Shown: piece by piece, positions 43,970 to 52,931 of the stretch | Position numbering within the stretch: position 1 is the stretch's first letter | Layout: the number at the start of each line of letters is the position of its first letter | Translations under genes and position numbers: made by a program | NCBI RefSeq assembly: GCF_003816055.1 | Contig: NZ_CP033906.1 | Span: forward strand, 1,426,001 to 1,490,000 | Reading direction: 5' to 3' | Source of the DNA: Bacillus sp. FJAT-42376 | GTDB lineage: Bacteria > Bacillota > Bacilli > Bacillales > Bacillaceae | Length of the DNA stretch: 64,000 nucleotides | Notes under the pieces: generated by a model | What the model was told of the DNA's origin: nothing | The model's database searches: none | Seen by the model: the letters and a program-made list of their open reading frames with translations, nothing else

Positions 43970-44272
43970 GTGAATGCGGGAATCGTCATAAAAGAAATTA
44001 ACCCTAATCTGAAATGACTAAAAGATGTTGATGGTGATAGTAGATTCAGGTTCTACTTTGAAGTGAATGGAAATGCAGTTGACTGTTTGCCAATAGACCA
44101 ATTGAGCGAAAATACTGTTATTATTACTTCTCTAAAGAATAATAGTTTCAAACTAGTGAACCCATCATTAGAACTTGAAGGACTTAAAGAACTATTAAAC
44201 GATAAGCCGTCCTTTTATATCAAACAAAAATGGTGGTTAAAAGTGCTTAGGCATAGAAGGATAAAATGTTAG
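43970..44272 (+). pseudogene. Broken small gene (in-frame stop), function unknown
   Basis: One frame reads from GTG 43970 as VNAGIVIKEINPNLK, meets TGA, and continues in the same frame as LKDVDGDSRFRFYFEVNGNA to a stop at 44272. The total of ~100 residues looks like one protein cut by a nonsense mutation. The visible downstream ORF would start at a GTG at 44063. AT-rich. I do not recognise the family; size and setting resemble immunity-type proteins. Confidence 0.5.
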
Positions 44273-44314
44273 AGATAAAGTGATTTTATGATGATACCTT
44301 GAGAGGAGCAAATA

Positions 44315-44659
44315 TTGTTATTTGAGCGACTGACAGAAACAAAAGATTATTGGGTTAACACTATATGTGAAGGTTTAGATGATAAAGCAGACTTAATATG
44401 GTCTGAAGTAGAAGCGGAGTACGAAATACTCCAGAAAAAACTTACAAGTCTGGAAGAAAGAGAAGCATATCAAAAAGTAGTGGATGAAGTTATTAAAGGT
44501 GTCATGCATTCGATTTTAGTAATGATTGATGGTGGAGACGAATTAGCTGATCGTATATTGTTAGACTTGATAGAACGTGACTCACGTAAGTCTCTCTCAA
44601 TACAAACAGCTTTACACGAAAAGTTTTTTGGTTATTTGCTAGATAAAGAAATTGAGTGA
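44315..44659 (+). CDS. Hypothetical protein (114 aa), possible orphan immunity protein
   Basis: 114 residues, TTG start with GAGAGGAG eight bases upstream. Mostly helical and acidic, with motifs LTETKDYWVNTICEGL, GVMHSILVMIDGGDELAD and ALHEKFFGYLLD. I do not recognise it for certain. Isolated small acidic proteins in series in AT-rich Bacillus DNA are often immunity proteins of polymorphic toxins; this is inference from context. Confidence 0.6.
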   Translation: MLFERLTETKDYWVNTICEGLDDKADLIWSEVEAEYEILQKKLTSLEEREAYQKVVDEVIKGVMHSILVMIDGGDELADRILLDLIERDSRKSLSIQTALHEKFFGYLLDKEIE

Positions 44660-44720
44660 AAACAGATGTAAGCCCCTTCAGTTATGCTAAAGATTCAAAA
44701 GTGATAAGGAGCAAGTAATC

Positions 44721-44963
44721 ATGTTAAATCTAAGTAATGAAATGCTTTCTATATTAAGAAATTCTATAAGTTCTCAAAGACCCGACTTATTATGGGTCAT
44801 TGAGCAAGAAGAGATGATTATCACGGAAGAAGTAGGTGATAAACTAAGAGACGCATTAAATGAAGAATTGCTCCAAAATGGTTTGAATAGTGATGAAAGC
44901 CCAAATCAACTAGGTTTTAAATTAGAATACTTAATAGATTATATTGGCAGATATTATTTCTGA
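44721..44963 (+). CDS. Hypothetical protein (80 aa), possible orphan immunity protein
   Basis: 80 residues, acidic, helical, with AAGGAGC upstream of the ATG. Contains LWVIEQEEMIITEEVGDKLRD and a Tyr-rich C-terminus (LEYLIDYIGRYYF). No known motif recognised. Next gene in the same series of small AT-rich genes. Confidence 0.6.
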   Translation: MLNLSNEMLSILRNSISSQRPDLLWVIEQEEMIITEEVGDKLRDALNEELLQNGLNSDESPNQLGFKLEYLIDYIGRYYF

Positions 44964-45105
44964 TATCTGTAATTAAGACTGCAAAACCTCTTTTTTATAG
45001 GTAATGAAATTACAGCAAAAGAAACTAATATTATATAAAAAGTTGCTTGGATATAAACCAACAAATAATAAAGAGTAAGGATATAAATAGGGTAGGTGTT
45101 TAATC

Positions 45106-45624
45106 ATACACAAGTACAGAATTTCTAAGTATAACCCCTTGTTTAGGGATGAAGCTGGACGCTATCAGAAAAATGAGTGGACTGCAATCAGTGATATTGG
45201 GAAATCTTTCGATGGGATTTTATTAACAGATGAAGAGTATATAAGTGTTGAGGATCAATATGTTCGTGCAGTGAAACTAATCATGAAATTTCATTCCCTT
45301 ACTAGTTTAAGGGCAGCAAATTTATGTCACTCATTCTCAAATGAAGAATTTTTAAATTTAATCAAACCTTATTCCCATTTGTATTCCGAAAGGTTACTTG
45401 ACTTCTATTCAAATTTTAATGGAAGTCAGGCGGGTCTTGATGAAGTGGAGAGTTTTTGCAGGTTACAGCTAAGAGAAGATATCGGGGTTAAACTATTTGC
45501 TCCGAGAAAGCTAAAGGTATTTATCGGATACGATTATTTAATGGGGGTTTATAGTTCAAAATCATTGAATCCAATCATTCAGGAAATAAGCGCTATGGGA
45601 CTGTTTGTCGAAGAATTTGATTGA
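45106..45624 (+). CDS. Hypothetical protein (~172 aa), start codon apparently ATA
   Basis: The frame is open from 45106 with a convincing N-terminus (HKYRISKYNPLFRDE). The codon preceding it, placed eight bases after GGTAGGTG, is ATA rather than ATG. The next usable start is TTG 45139, which has no good ribosome binding site. The protein includes NEWTAISDIGKSFDG and a C-terminal KLKVFIGYDYLMGVYSS. The family is not recognised; an immunity-type role is possible from context. It may be poorly expressed or decaying. Confidence 0.6.
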   Translation: MHKYRISKYNPLFRDEAGRYQKNEWTAISDIGKSFDGILLTDEEYISVEDQYVRAVKLIMKFHSLTSLRAANLCHSFSNEEFLNLIKPYSHLYSERLLDFYSNFNGSQAGLDEVESFCRLQLREDIGVKLFAPRKLKVFIGYDYLMGVYSSKSLNPIIQEISAMGLFVEEFD

Positions 45625-45835
45625 TAAGCCGAATGGTTCTTATTACAAAAAATGATTTACATTACCTGAACTGAAAATTAATCCGCATGTCTTTCAACTC
45701 GCGAAAAAAACATGACGTATCTCCCGTTATCGGACCAGAAAACCGAACATGGAAATAAAAGGTTTTTGAGTTATAGAAAAAGAAAGTAAAAGAACTAAAA
45801 ATGTTCATATTAGATTGAGATAGAGGGCGGCTAAA

Positions 45836-46204
45836 GTGATTAGAATATATAGGGATGATGAGTATGCCCTGAAACTGGAATTTGATTTTACAGGTGCTAC
45901 CGAATTAAAAGAAATGTTTAAGAAATCTCTTCATGAAGGGAGAGCATTTATTCAGATTAGTAATAGCTTTTTAGAAGATTACAAGCCGATTAATGTATTT
46001 TTAGTAACAAATCAGGGTAATCCCTCAGAGTTAACTTATAATGATGGGGAATTTATTTTGGACATAGATCCGGATATAATAGAGTTTTGTATGGATAGAT
46101 TTAACGAAAGCATAAGTAAAAGGGGTTTCTTTCCTGCAGAAATTTGTGATGTTGACTATAAAGATACGGAGTTAACGATCTATGGCATAGTCATAGGGGA
46201 ATAA
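45836..46204 (+). CDS. Hypothetical protein (122 aa), possible orphan immunity protein
   Basis: 122 residues, acidic, GTG start with GAGGGCGG upstream. Contains IYRDDEYALKLEFDFTGATEL and CDVDYKDTELTIYG; predicted alpha/beta. Not recognised. Last gene of the AT-rich series, followed by a terminator. Confidence 0.6.
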   Translation: MIRIYRDDEYALKLEFDFTGATELKEMFKKSLHEGRAFIQISNSFLEDYKPINVFLVTNQGNPSELTYNDGEFILDIDPDIIEFCMDRFNESISKRGFFPAEICDVDYKDTELTIYGIVIGE

Positions 46205-46208
46205 ACCT

Positions 46209-46249
46209 AAAAAAGACGGATGGCTACAATGTAGTCTTCCGTCTTTTTT
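46209..46249. terminator. Terminator at the end of the AT-rich island
   Basis: AAAAAAGACGGA / TCCGTCTTTTTT stem with A and T tracts on both sides. Confidence 0.85.
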
Positions 46250-46283
46250 ATAGGCGGAAATTGGTCAGCAGGACGGAATTTAA

Positions 46284-46358
46284 AAATTACTAGCCATTGG
46301 AAGCCCTGTAAAATATATCGATCAGAATGGTGCAAAACATTTAGAAGGAAACGGTTGA
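46284..46358 (+). pseudogene. Short remnant resembling the end of an RHS/YD-repeat core
   Basis: The frame between two stops reads KLLAIGSPVKYIDQNGAKHL and a few more residues. GxPVKYIDxNG resembles the NPVxYxDPxGH boundary motif of RHS/WapA toxins. The match is short and could be chance. If real, it would be a scar of a lost toxin gene beside orphan immunity genes. Confidence 0.3.
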
Positions 46359-46487
46359 GGCGACGAAACCAGCAGTCAAAAATATATTTGAAGGTATCAA
46401 ACTGAGGAGAGACAACAGTCAGTTTTCCAGCTGTTATCTCTCCCCTCCACAACCGGCCACAACGGTCATTCAACTATCCCCATCTCC

Positions 46488-47267
46488 CTAACTCTGAATC
46501 TCCTTAATGCTCTTTCCTCCTAAAAACGCATGCCCCGTTTTCATTGAGGCAATGGTTTTAAAGCCGTAGCGGCTGTAGACCTTTTCAACCCTTTCATTGA
46601 TCGGAAATACCCAAAGTTTCTCAATGTTTTTTCTCATGGCTTCTTTTTGGATAAAGGCGAGCAGCTCCCCAATCAGCCCTTTCCCTCTGTATGCCTGAAG
46701 AGTGGCGACGCTTTCTATTCGGGCCTGTTTGCCTTCTTCAAATATACAGGCAGCTGCACACGCTTCTCCGTCATAGCGGAGAAGATAGTGGGTGAAGGAG
46801 GGATGATTGAATTGTTTTTTGAAGATTTTTTCAATCACGTTCGTCCCGCCGAATTCTTTGATGCTGCATTGAATTTGAAGGGCCTCATGAAAATTTTCCA
46901 GATTGACCTTTTCAATCGTTACGTTCTGGCTCGGCACCGTTTCAACCTGTCCCGTCCAGATCTGAACAGGATTAGTCAGCTCTTCATATTGAAAACCTCT
47001 TGTCTGCAGTTCCGTAATGAATGATTGCTGCTTTTGAAGCTGATAGAGGTAGAATCTTGGGATGATGTTTCTGGACTGATAAAAGCGGATGACTTCATCG
47101 GCGACATCCGCCGGATTGGAACACTCCCCGCTGATATGGGCATGATTGGCATCATAATAGTTTGGCTCGTTTTCGTTTAAAAACAGGGAACCCCAAGGTG
47201 TATCTTTCCGTGTTGTGAACGTTTCCAGATAAGCGAAATCAAGTGTTAATGCTTCTTGCAGGTTCAT
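46488..47267 (-). CDS. GNAT family N-acetyltransferase (two-domain)
   Basis: 259 residues. The N-terminal ~120 residues resemble the variable domain of two-domain Bacillus GNAT proteins (PNYYDANHAHISG). The C-terminal domain contains IESVATLQAYRGKGLIGEL, which has the RGKGxxG acetyl-CoA loop, and VEKVYSRYGFKTI. GNAT activity is clear; substrate unknown. Single gene on the minus strand. Confidence 0.87.
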   Translation of the reverse strand: MNLQEALTLDFAYLETFTTRKDTPWGSLFLNENEPNYYDANHAHISGECSNPADVADEVIRFYQSRNIIPRFYLYQLQKQQSFITELQTRGFQYEELTNPVQIWTGQVETVPSQNVTIEKVNLENFHEALQIQCSIKEFGGTNVIEKIFKKQFNHPSFTHYLLRYDGEACAAACIFEEGKQARIESVATLQAYRGKGLIGELLAFIQKEAMRKNIEKLWVFPINERVEKVYSRYGFKTIASMKTGHAFLGGKSIKEIQS

Positions 47268-47418
47268 TATGTGACACCTCTGATCTAATTTATACAGCTA
47301 AACTATAGTATAGCGTTACCGACTATTTTTAAAAAGGAAATTTACCTTTTATAGAATAATATGGTAATCTGTTTAAGGTTCTTAATCTTGTAGCTTATTG
47401 AACGGGCAGAAGGGGAAT

Positions 47419-48459
47419 ATGATGCAGCGTATAAAAAAAATCATGATGTACTCAACAGCAGCTATCATCTTATTCATCATTTTGGCACTTTTTTTTCCTT
47501 CTTGGACTTCAAACATTAAGGGAGATAACAGCATCCATGCGCTGGAACAAGTAAAAATCAACGGGAGCAATCATGAAATCATGATTCGAGGAACGGATAA
47601 AAATCATCCTGTTGTTCTATTTGTTCATGGCGGACCCGGATCCTCAGAGATTCCGTATGCTGCCAAATTCCAGGATCTGCTGGAATCCAATTTTACCGTC
47701 GTCCAGTATGACCAGCGGGCAAGCGGGAAATCCTATCATTTTTTCGAGGATTATTCGAATCTTTCAACAGACCTGCTTGTAGATGATTTACTGGCCATGA
47801 CGGACTACATTTCAAAACGGCTCGGGAAAGAAAAAGTGATTTTAGCAGGCCATTCGTTCGGTACGTATATTGCGGCACTGGCGGCTTCCGAAGCCCCTGA
47901 AAAATATGAAGCCTATGTTGGGATCGGACAGATGAGTGATACAGCAGAAAGTGAAACGGACAGTTTAAACTACACGATTAATCAGGCTCAAAAAGCCGAA
48001 AATACGAAAGACGTGTCCGTGTTAAAAGAATTGGCAGACAAAATAAAAAAGGGGGAAGCGTTTACCCCGAGGGACCTTGTCATGAAATATGGCGGTGCTT
48101 CAAGAGGGATGAATAGCCCTGACGGAAATAACATCAGCATGCTTCTGAGCACTGAATACAATCTATTGGATGTTATCCGCTATAATTATGGAATTGCTTT
48201 TTCTCAAGAGACCCTGGTAAAAGAGGTTTTAAAAAAACCATTGTCTGATCGGGTAAAACAATTCGATTTACCGATTTATTTTGTTATGGGCAAGTATGAT
48301 TATATGACTTCAACCGACGCGGCCAAAACCTATTTTGATCAACTGAATGCCGGGAAAAAAGAATTTATTACGTTTGATCAGTCCGCTCATTATCCGCAAT
48401 TGGAAGAAAAGGAACATTTTAATGAGTGGATGTATAATACGTTTATCAAAAACAAGTAA
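47419..48459 (+). CDS. Alpha/beta hydrolase, proline iminopeptidase-like (S33), membrane-anchored
   Basis: About 346 residues with an N-terminal membrane segment (residues ~10-28). The oxyanion motif is VHGGPGSSE, the nucleophile elbow GHSFGTY, the acid probably in MGKYDYMT, and the His in DQSAHYP. Active site expected outside the cell. AAGGGGAA precedes the ATG pair at 47419/47422. Terminator follows. Confidence 0.88.
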   Translation: MMQRIKKIMMYSTAAIILFIILALFFPSWTSNIKGDNSIHALEQVKINGSNHEIMIRGTDKNHPVVLFVHGGPGSSEIPYAAKFQDLLESNFTVVQYDQRASGKSYHFFEDYSNLSTDLLVDDLLAMTDYISKRLGKEKVILAGHSFGTYIAALAASEAPEKYEAYVGIGQMSDTAESETDSLNYTINQAQKAENTKDVSVLKELADKIKKGEAFTPRDLVMKYGGASRGMNSPDGNNISMLLSTEYNLLDVIRYNYGIAFSQETLVKEVLKKPLSDRVKQFDLPIYFVMGKYDYMTSTDAAKTYFDQLNAGKKEFITFDQSAHYPQLEEKEHFNEWMYNTFIKNK

Positions 48460-48492
48460 AAAGAAGCAGCCAAACGGCATGCTTCTTTTTTC
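48457..48492. terminator. Terminator between the hydrolase and nhaC
   Basis: AAAAAGAAGCA / TGCTTCTTTTT stem; A and T tracts on both sides, so it can serve both converging genes. Confidence 0.85.
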
Positions 48493-48493
48493 A

Positions 48494-49879
48494 TCAGGCG
48501 GCCAATTTAATAGAATCGGCTTTCTTATCCGGCAGAAATCCGAACAAGATTGAAAAGATTGGAGACAGGTACAAAAAGAAAGCAAACGGCAGGTACTGTA
48601 CAACGTCAACGCCGAGTGACTGGGCGAAAAAGGCTCCGCTGACACCCCATGGAACAAGGGGATTGACGAGGGTTCCTGCATCTTCAAGCGTTCTCGACAT
48701 GTACTTGTTCGGAATCCCCAGTTTTCCGTACATCGGTTTAAGCGATTGGCCGGGAATCAGAATGGACATATACTGCTCGCCGGTTGAAAAATTGACGCTG
48801 ACGGAAGAGGCTGCCGTCGATGCGATGAGCTGGCCCCGTGTTCTCACCTTTTTAATCAGTCCGTTCATCAGCGACTGGATGACCCCTAGTTTTTCCATTA
48901 AGCCGCCGAGGGCGAAGGCAATCATAATGAGGGAGATCGACCACATCATGGATTGAAGGCCGCCGCGGTTTAAAATGGAAGCAGCCTGTTCATTCGCTAC
49001 TTCAAATTTCGTCCCATTTTGAAGGATGGTCATAAACTGGGCAAAGTCGCCATTGCCGGCTAAAATACCAGTGAGACCGGCTGTTGCCAGTCCAATGATC
49101 AGGGTTGGAATGATCGGTTTTCTGAGCATAGCGAGTGCAACGACGATAATAGGTGAAATTAACGTGAACCAGCCGGTATTGACCGCAGCTGAGATGGCTT
49201 TCGTGATTTCCTTCATTTCACCGGCTCCTGCCGGGTCTATGGCAATCGTCCGTCCCATAATGAAGAAAATAACGGCTGTCAGCAAAATAGCCGGGATCGT
49301 CGTCTTCGTCATATGGCGGATATGCTCGATGATGGAGATTTCAGCCACTCCAGCCGCAAAGTTTGTCGTATCCGACATCGGCGACATCTTATCCCCGAAA
49401 CAGGCTCCGCAAATCACAGCGCCCGCAGCCCACTCCAATGGAATCCCGGCAGCTGCCGCAATTCCCATCAAAGCCACTCCTACCGTACTGACCGTCGTAA
49501 AACTGCTTCCCACAAGCATAGAAACAATCATGCAGCTGATCAGTCCTGTGATCAGAAGAAACTGAGGCTGAATCACGGACAGAGAAAAGTCAATAACGGT
49601 TGGAATGGTGCCGCTGAACATCCAGGCAGCAATCAGCATGCCGATCAGAGCCAAAACAAGAATTGGCTGGATGCCGTTCTGAATGCCGCTGACCATTCCT
49701 TTTTCAAGCGAGCTCCATTTTTGCCCCTTTGCTTTTCCGAATAGGGCCAGGAAAACCAGGCAGAGAATTAAAGGGAGATGGGGCTCTGTTTTTATATAGA
49801 AGAGACACGTGAATATCGTCCCCAGCATAACGGCTAAAATGAGTAATGAAGTTCTAAATCGAATAAAATCAGATTCCAT
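48494..49879 (-). CDS. nhaC: Na+/H+ antiporter NhaC
   Basis: 461 residues with about 11-12 membrane segments and typical NhaC stretches: GSSFTTVSTVGVALMGIA, CFGDKMSPMSDTTNFAAG, and NFSTGEQYMSILIPGQSL, LEDAGTLVNPLVPWG. It exchanges internal sodium (or malate/lactate in relatives) for external protons. Orientation and neighbour nhaX match the B. subtilis nhaX-nhaC locus. The 250-bp upstream gap shows no obvious regulatory motif beyond an AT-rich promoter zone. Confidence 0.93.
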   Translation of the reverse strand: MESDFIRFRTSLLILAVMLGTIFTCLFYIKTEPHLPLILCLVFLALFGKAKGQKWSSLEKGMVSGIQNGIQPILVLALIGMLIAAWMFSGTIPTVIDFSLSVIQPQFLLITGLISCMIVSMLVGSSFTTVSTVGVALMGIAAAAGIPLEWAAGAVICGACFGDKMSPMSDTTNFAAGVAEISIIEHIRHMTKTTIPAILLTAVIFFIMGRTIAIDPAGAGEMKEITKAISAAVNTGWFTLISPIIVVALAMLRKPIIPTLIIGLATAGLTGILAGNGDFAQFMTILQNGTKFEVANEQAASILNRGGLQSMMWSISLIMIAFALGGLMEKLGVIQSLMNGLIKKVRTRGQLIASTAASSVSVNFSTGEQYMSILIPGQSLKPMYGKLGIPNKYMSRTLEDAGTLVNPLVPWGVSGAFFAQSLGVDVVQYLPFAFFLYLSPIFSILFGFLPDKKADSIKLAA

Positions 49880-50086
49880 GGCGGTCCTACTCCTTCTTTT
49901 TCACTTAAACGCTTTTATGCTTTTGTGCATAAAAGTATTATAGCAAGCCCTCATTATATGTCAATGGCAGGGGCTAAAGTAGGAATAGTGAGAAAACAAT
50001 CACAGAACAGCCGCTAGCTGTGCTTGAAATAATTGGCTGAGAAGTCCGGCCCGCTATTAGCCTGAGTGTCTTTTACCAGGAAATAA

Positions 50087-50112
50087 AAAAAGCTGCCCGC
50101 GAAGAGCAGCAT
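50087..50112 (-). terminator. Terminator of nhaX
   Basis: On the minus strand GCTGC...GCAGC stem followed by a run of seven T. Confidence 0.75.
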
Positions 50113-50125
50113 TTCTGCATTCTAT

Positions 50126-50647
50126 TTATTTGGCAATCAGCACTGGAATGACCGACTCTTTGGTTACCTTTTCACTGACGCTGCTTGTAATAAGCTTCTT
50201 AATGCCGGATAGATTGCGCTGTCCGATAACGATCATATCGGCTCCGATTTCTTCAGCATAGGAGAGAATGGCGTCAGACGGGTTCCCGTCCATTACTTTT
50301 ACTTCGCCTTTGATCTGGTTTTGCTGAAGAATGGATTGAGCTTCAGCTGTGATGCGGTTTGTCCCGTCTGTTGAATATTGCTCTTCGGGATAAGGCTGTT
50401 TGCTTGCTTCAACGACAGGGGGCATTGGATAATTAGTCATGCCATCTCCGCTCATCCGGTTGGCATAGAGCGGCTGAGTGGACGATGCGGTGACAGGCGG
50501 ATTCGGTTCGTCTTCATATACATGAAGAACGGATAAATGGGCATTAAGCTGTTTGCTCAAGCTAATGCCGGCTGACAGTGCTTCCTTGCTGTCTTCTGAT
50601 CCATTGAACGCGACGAGCAGGTGACGAATGGTATTCATTTTCCCCAC
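50126..50647 (-). CDS. nhaX: Universal stress protein family (NhaX-like)
   Basis: 173 residues, UspA fold. N-terminal HLLVAFNGSEDSKEALSAG and C-terminal ADMIVIGQRNLSGIKKLITSSVSEKVTKES are the ATP-binding UspA motif (G-x-R-x-x-x-x with G(x9)S/T). A Pro/Ser-rich insertion of ~45 residues (residues 45-90) is typical of NhaX. Adjacent to nhaC as in B. subtilis, where NhaX is thought to modulate the antiporter. Confidence 0.85.
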   Translation of the reverse strand: MGKMNTIRHLLVAFNGSEDSKEALSAGISLSKQLNAHLSVLHVYEDEPNPPVTASSTQPLYANRMSGDGMTNYPMPPVVEASKQPYPEEQYSTDGTNRITAEAQSILQQNQIKGEVKVMDGNPSDAILSYAEEIGADMIVIGQRNLSGIKKLITSSVSEKVTKESVIPVLIAK

Positions 50648-50827
50648 ATCCTTTTTTTATTTTTCATGATCTACCATTCCATACCCTTTTTGGTAAATAT
50701 TAATCCATAAGGCTGCTACCCCTAGGAAAAGCTGCTTCTGTTCGTATCATTTATCGTTATGTTTTGATAGGGTAATGCGAAAAGTCATTGGACCATGCCC
50801 AATTTCCTTAAAGATTGCGGGGATACT

Positions 50828-52858
50828 ATGAAGAAAAAATTTCGTTTGAAAATATTTATTATTGTTTTGCTGATTGCTGTTCTGGCAGGACTTCTCCTTC
50901 ATCAGGTCATGATTGCGAGGGCGGATGTCAGTAAGCTTGAGAAGTCAATTGTTCAGCCGACTTCCATCTATGATCAGAATGGGAAGCTTGCGAGCAAGCT
51001 CTCATCTTCTAAAGTGGAGTGGATGGACTACGAGGAAATGCCAAAGAACTTTGAACATGCTCTCGTCGCCACGGAAGACCGGGACTTCTATAAGCATCAT
51101 GGAATTGATTATCTTGGAATTGTTCGTGCGGCGGTGAAAAATATCGCGGCAGGAGGCGTAGTGGAGGGCGGAAGCACCATTACACAGCAGCTTGCCAAAA
51201 ATACGTTCCTGACTCAGGATCAAACGTTTACCCGGAAATTTGATGAATACTTTTTGGCCAAGAAAATTGAACAGGAGTATTCCAAAGAAAATATTCTGGA
51301 GCTTTACGCGAACCAGGTTTATTTTGGAGAGGGTGCGTGGGGGCTGAAAAAAGCGGCGCAAACCTATTTCGGAAAAGAGCCTGAAGATTTATCTGACAGC
51401 GAATCGGCTATTTTGGTCGGACTGATAAAAGCGCCGAATAACTACTCGCCTGTAAAAAATTACGATAAAGCGATTGAACGGCGCAATGTCGTGCTCAAGT
51501 TAATGGAGAAACAGAAATTTCTTTCAAAAGCGGATGCGGATAAAGCCCGGAACGAAGAGCTCGTTTTAAAAGAGAAATCAACCGATCCGCTGAAGGGAAA
51601 ATATCCATCTTACGTGGATCAGATCATCGCAGAAGCGAGCCAGCGCTACGGCATTTCCCAGGAAAAGCTTCTTGCCGGCGGCTATCAGATTCATACCGAA
51701 TTGAATCAGGATATGCAGGCAGGTCTGGAAGAAGTATTTAAGGATGACAGCCTGTTCCCTCAGAGTAAAACCGACCAAATGGTCCAGGCGGGCTCGGTGT
51801 TAATTGACCCGAAAACGGGCGGTATTCAAGCTCTGATCGGAGGAAGGGGAGAGCATTCCTTCCGCCAATTTAACAGGGCGACCCAGCTGAAAAGACAGCC
51901 GGGATCCATCATGAAGCCGATCGCTGCGTATACACCTGCAATTGAAAAAGGATATACGCTGGATTCACCGCTGAAGGATGAGGAAATGGATTTCGGCAAT
52001 TATACGCCTAAAAATATTGATGGACAGTACCGGGGTACGGTCTCTCTTTATGACGCGTTTATTCATTCCTATAATGTTCCGGCTGTATATACCCTAAGCA
52101 AAATCGGAATTGATGCGGGACTGCATTCCGCAAAAAGATTCGGTATTCCGGTTACGGAAAAAGACCGCCAATACGGACTGGCTCTCGGCGGATTGAATGA
52201 AGGGGTTTCCCCGCTGCAGATGGCAGAAGCCTTTTCGGCCTTCCCGAATAAAGGGATCCGAAATGAAGCCCATTCCATTACGAGCATCGTAAATTCCGAT
52301 GGAAAAACCATTGGGGAGTGGAAGGGAGCTAAAACAAAGGCAACCGACCCTGAGACAGCGTCGAAAATCATCCAGCTTATGCTTGGAACGGTAAATGAAG
52401 GAACCGGGAAAAACGCACGGATTGACGGGTGGGAGTTAGCCGGAAAGACCGGTTCCACTCAGGATCCAAACGGCGGGGACGGCACGAAGGATCAGTGGTT
52501 TGCAGGCTTTACACCAAACCTAGCCGGAGCCCTCTGGGTCGGCTATGACAAAACCGATGCGGATAACATCCTTGATACAACAGCCAGCAAAACCGCGGCT
52601 CCGCTTTATAAAAAAATCATGGAGCGTGCCCTGAAAAACGAGGAAAAGCAAAGCTTCAATCTGCCGCTCTACCAAAAACCTGCCCCATTACCAGCACCAG
52701 CACCGCCCGGAGGCAATTTTGGAGGCAGCTTTGATGAAAAAGGGAAAAAAGAGCATAAAGACCACGGCCACAAAAAACAGGGCGACCTTGAAAAGAAGAT
52801 AAAAGACAAAATTAAAAAAGAACAGAAGAAGCTGAAAGAAAAATTTAAAAACGGATAA
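50828..52858 (+). CDS. Class A penicillin-binding protein (transglycosylase/transpeptidase)
   Basis: 676 residues. N-terminal membrane anchor (residues ~7-28). Transglycosylase motifs: ATEDRDFYKHHG (catalytic Glu83), GGSTITQQLAKN, KIEQEYSKENILELYAN. Transpeptidase motifs: RQPGSIMKP (SxxK), SYN in IHSYNVPA, KTG in AGKTGST. The last ~60 residues are Pro-rich then strongly Lys/Glu/His-rich. It polymerises and cross-links peptidoglycan. Resembles Bacillus PbpF/PbpG-type proteins; which one is unclear. ATG 50828 chosen as the residues before it are not hydrophobic. Confidence 0.93.
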   Translation: MKKKFRLKIFIIVLLIAVLAGLLLHQVMIARADVSKLEKSIVQPTSIYDQNGKLASKLSSSKVEWMDYEEMPKNFEHALVATEDRDFYKHHGIDYLGIVRAAVKNIAAGGVVEGGSTITQQLAKNTFLTQDQTFTRKFDEYFLAKKIEQEYSKENILELYANQVYFGEGAWGLKKAAQTYFGKEPEDLSDSESAILVGLIKAPNNYSPVKNYDKAIERRNVVLKLMEKQKFLSKADADKARNEELVLKEKSTDPLKGKYPSYVDQIIAEASQRYGISQEKLLAGGYQIHTELNQDMQAGLEEVFKDDSLFPQSKTDQMVQAGSVLIDPKTGGIQALIGGRGEHSFRQFNRATQLKRQPGSIMKPIAAYTPAIEKGYTLDSPLKDEEMDFGNYTPKNIDGQYRGTVSLYDAFIHSYNVPAVYTLSKIGIDAGLHSAKRFGIPVTEKDRQYGLALGGLNEGVSPLQMAEAFSAFPNKGIRNEAHSITSIVNSDGKTIGEWKGAKTKATDPETASKIIQLMLGTVNEGTGKNARIDGWELAGKTGSTQDPNGGDGTKDQWFAGFTPNLAGALWVGYDKTDADNILDTTASKTAAPLYKKIMERALKNEEKQSFNLPLYQKPAPLPAPAPPGGNFGGSFDEKGKKEHKDHGHKKQGDLEKKIKDKIKKEQKKLKEKFKNG

Positions 52859-52863
52859 TCAAG

Positions 52864-52896
52864 AAGCCCTGCAGCAAGCCGCTGCAGGGTTTCTTT
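52864..52896 (+). terminator. Terminator of the PBP gene
   Basis: CCCTGCAG / CTGCAGGG stem followed by TTTCTTT. Confidence 0.8.
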
Positions 52897-52931
52897 GCGT
52901 TTGAATAGGGAGTCTGATCCCGATATGAACC

